The notes under the pieces: generated by a model
The model's input: only the letters and a program-made list of their open reading frames with translations
The model's database searches: none
What the model was told of the DNA's origin: nothing
Shown here: one piece after another, positions 62,203 through 64,000 of the stretch
Position numbering within the stretch: the first letter of the stretch is position 1
How the letters are laid out: every line of letters begins with the position of its first letter
Translations under genes and position numbers: made by a program
DNA from: Kocuria carniphila
GTDB lineage: Bacteria; Actinomycetota; Actinomycetes; Actinomycetales; Micrococcaceae
Assembly: GCF_004136555.1 (NCBI RefSeq)
Contig: NZ_NOIT01000011.1
Location: 62,001-126,000, forward strand
DNA: 64,000 bases
Reading direction: 5' to 3'

Positions 62203-63024
62203 ATGAGCCCCACCAAGACCACCGCCTCGGCGGCGGACGCGGCAGGAGCGCCGGACAAGTCGCGCCCCGCCGATCGCTCCGGCACCGTGCGCAAAGGACT
62301 CACGCTCCTGGAACTGCTGGCCAACTACCCGCACGGGGCCACCGCGGGCCAGATCGTCGCAGACTCCGGCTACGCCTTCAGCACCTGTTACCGCCTGCTC
62401 ACCACGCTGGTTGACTCCGGTTTCGCTGAGTTCGATGCCGCCACCAAGCAGTACCGCCTGGGCCTGCTCGTGTTCCAGATGGGCCAGAAGGTCGCCACGG
62501 CCAGGGGGTACTCGGGCGTCGCGCTCCCCATTCTCCGCAAGCTCACCGAAGCCACCGGTGAAAGCTCATTGCTGGCCATTCTGGACGGCGACCGCTTCCT
62601 CACCGTGCACACCGTGGACGGCCCCAACCACCGCATCACCACCGACCCGGGAGACCGCGGCGAGCTGCACACCTCATCTCTGGGCCGCGCGCTGCTCGCC
62701 TTCAGTCCGCAAGAGACGCGCGACGAGTTGGTCGCCACCATCGACTTGGGCCAGCGCACCGACCGCTCCCTCACCGATCGCGACGACCTGCGGCGGATCC
62801 TCGAGGAAACCCGCGCACGCGGCTGGGCCTCCCAGGACCAGGAACACGACGACGGGATGTGCGCCGTCGCCGTGCCCGTCATGACCCCGGGCGGGCCGCT
62901 CGTCGCCGCGCTCGCGCTCGCCGCCCCCGTCTATCGCTGCGACCTGGCCGGCCTCGAGGAGCACCTGCCTTTGCTCAACGACGCCGCCGCCCAACTGGCC
63001 TCGCAACTCCCGCAGCGTCCGTAG
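62203..63024 (+). CDS. IclR-family transcriptional regulator
   Basis: A 273-residue regulator. Residues about 30-85 are the winged helix (GLTLLELLANYPHGATAGQIVADSGYAFSTCYRLLTTLVDSGF). Residues about 95-265 are the IclR effector domain with SSLGRALLAFSP. CAGGAG precedes the ATG. It lies between the divergent MHS gene and the dehydrogenase gene it probably controls, and may sense quinate, shikimate or protocatechuate-pathway compounds. Confidence 0.93.
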   Translation: MSPTKTTASAADAAGAPDKSRPADRSGTVRKGLTLLELLANYPHGATAGQIVADSGYAFSTCYRLLTTLVDSGFAEFDAATKQYRLGLLVFQMGQKVATARGYSGVALPILRKLTEATGESSLLAILDGDRFLTVHTVDGPNHRITTDPGDRGELHTSSLGRALLAFSPQETRDELVATIDLGQRTDRSLTDRDDLRRILEETRARGWASQDQEHDDGMCAVAVPVMTPGGPLVAALALAAPVYRCDLAGLEEHLPLLNDAAAQLASQLPQRP

Positions 63025-63115
63025 TCACCCCTACGTCGCTCGTTACCGCGGCGCCTGCCGCCCCATCAACGCATCCAGTCACTTCAGCATCCACGGATTC
63101 CCCGAAAGGAACCGC

Positions 63116-64000
63116 ATGTCCACTCGCAACGAGTCCTTCCTGATCGGTCTGATCGGCGACGGCATCACCGAAAGCCTCACCCCACCCATGCACGAGCGCG
63201 AAGCCGATCACCACGGCGTGCGCTACCTCTACCGGCCCGTGGACCTCACGGTGATCAATCGCCCCGGATCGGACGTGGGCGAGTTGCTGCGTGCCGGCCG
63301 GGATCTGGGCTTCAACGGCTTCAACATCACTCACCCGTGCAAGCAGATCGTGCTGGAGCACCTGGACGAGGTGGATCCCCAGGCCGCCGCGATCGAAGCG
63401 GTCAACACCGTGCTGATCAGGGACGACAAGTTCATTGGCTACAACACCGACTGCTCCGGGTTCACGGCCGGTTTCCGCGCCGGCCTGCCGGGGGCCAACC
63501 TGGAACGCGTGGTCCAGTTCGGCTCGGGCGGCGCGGGTTCCGCGGTCGCCGAGGCCCTGCTCACCGTGGGCGTCCAGCGCCTGGATCTGGTGGATGTCGA
63601 CGTCGCTCGCGCGGCTCAGCGCGCCGCAGCCCTAGCCGGGCGGTACCCGGGCGCCGTCGTCGAGACTGTCTCACCCGAACAGGCGCCCGAGCTCGTGAAG
63701 GGGGCGAGCGGCGTCGTCAATGCGACCCCCGTGGGCATGCATCACCACCCGGGCACCCCGTTCGATACCGCCCTGCTCAACGCGCAGCAGTGGGTCGCGG
63801 ACGTGGTCTACCTGCCGTTGGCCACCGAACTCGTGACCGCGGCCAAGTCGCTGGGCTGCCAAGTGCTGGACGGCGGCCACATGGCGGTCGGGCAGGCGGT
63901 CGATGCTTTCAGGCTGTTCACCGATCTGGAACCGGACCGGCAGCGGATGCGCGACCACTTTCTGTCCCTGACCGGGCAGGCACCGGTGGCCAGCGAGCAG
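63116..64000 (+). CDS. Shikimate/quinate dehydrogenase (3' end outside window)
   Basis: At least 295 residues, open to the end of the window. Ser20-Leu-Thr22 contact the substrate carboxylate, Lys76 (NITHPCK) and Asp112 (NTDCSG) form the catalytic pair and GSGGAGSAV binds NAD(P). The S-x-T form in place of S-x-S is, from memory, a feature of quinate/shikimate dehydrogenases such as C. glutamicum QsuD, rather than biosynthetic AroE. GAAAGGA lies before ATG 63116. The 92-bp gap to the IclR stop holds no other gene. The stop should lie just beyond base 64000. Confidence 0.92.
   Translation, partial: MSTRNESFLIGLIGDGITESLTPPMHEREADHHGVRYLYRPVDLTVINRPGSDVGELLRAGRDLGFNGFNITHPCKQIVLEHLDEVDPQAAAIEAVNTVLIRDDKFIGYNTDCSGFTAGFRAGLPGANLERVVQFGSGGAGSAVAEALLTVGVQRLDLVDVDVARAAQRAAALAGRYPGAVVETVSPEQAPELVKGASGVVNATPVGMHHHPGTPFDTALLNAQQWVADVVYLPLATELVTAAKSLGCQVLDGGHMAVGQAVDAFRLFTDLEPDRQRMRDHFLSLTGQAPVASEQ

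Overview
The window is high-GC, densely coded bacterial DNA. GTG and TTG starts are frequent and several genes have little or no Shine-Dalgarno sequence. Together with families typical of Actinomycetota (TipAS-type MerR, DUF664, mycothiol-era DJ-1/AraC regulators, LAO-type amine oxidase, MHS permeases, choline/carnitine acyltransferase), this points to an actinobacterium, probably a member of the Micrococcales such as a Kocuria-like Micrococcaceae. That placement is inference. No rRNA, tRNA, phage, insertion sequence or CRISPR array was recognised. The window begins inside a glycoside hydrolase family 3 gene and ends inside a shikimate/quinate dehydrogenase gene.

Layout. 0-8 kb: GH3 C-terminal part, XRE-cupin regulator, DUF2938 protein, TauE/SafE exporter, an unusual trypsin-like protease fused to a DNA/RNA non-specific nuclease, and a large clade-2 catalase. 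8-17.3 kb: small accessory genes including three RibD-C/dihydrofolate-reductase-like proteins, GlxA- and AraC-type regulators, membrane proteins and a RelE/ParE-Phd/YefM toxin-antitoxin pair that abuts a 20-codon remnant of a sugar-epimerase-like gene. 17.4-21.4 kb: a purine module (guanine deaminase-like protein, NCS2 purine permease, 8-oxoguanine/guanine deaminase) around a divergent promoter with twin TTCCGGAA boxes. 21.4-30.6 kb: a gene broken by an amber codon, WYL regulator, Ada-AlkA plus Ogt alkylation-repair operon, small stress proteins, TspO, glycosyltransferase, pyrimidine-dimer glycosylase family protein and DedA. 30.9-38 kb: TetR regulator, two-gene ascorbate-type PTS, aminotransferase, TipAS regulator, carnitine acyltransferase. 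38-43.1 kb: LysR regulator, MHS permease, YtcJ-like amidohydrolase and SDR dehydrogenase, which look like one catabolic cassette. 43.2-48.9 kb: DUF368 lipid-carrier translocase, thioesterase, a small secreted protein with an apparent GTA start, MgtE, butanediol-type dehydrogenase and a truncated DHA2 efflux pump with its divergent TetR regulator. 49.7-55.3 kb: amine catabolism (AraC regulator, flavin amine oxidase, APC permease, aldehyde dehydrogenase). 55.4-60.6 kb: Old Yellow Enzyme, GMC oxidoreductase, ASCH protein and an MFS pump, separated by three copies of a 122-123 bp palindromic element. 60.6-64 kb: MHS permease, IclR regulator and shikimate/quinate dehydrogenase, probably the start of a quinate/shikimate catabolic cluster.

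The most novel-looking signal is the 122-123 bp palindromic element near 56.6, 58.4 and 59.0 kb. Each copy has four GTTRGAACC-type boxes at fixed 30/27-28/30 bp spacing, changing but still self-complementary apical hairpins, and CACGTG-like ends. Other notable items are the protease-nuclease fusion, twin GACC-N4-GGTC operators, the toxin-antitoxin junction with its truncated gene, the amber-interrupted gene at 21.4 kb and the secreted-protein gene that lacks a standard start codon. All functions are read from sequence motifs and remembered family knowledge; no searches were run.
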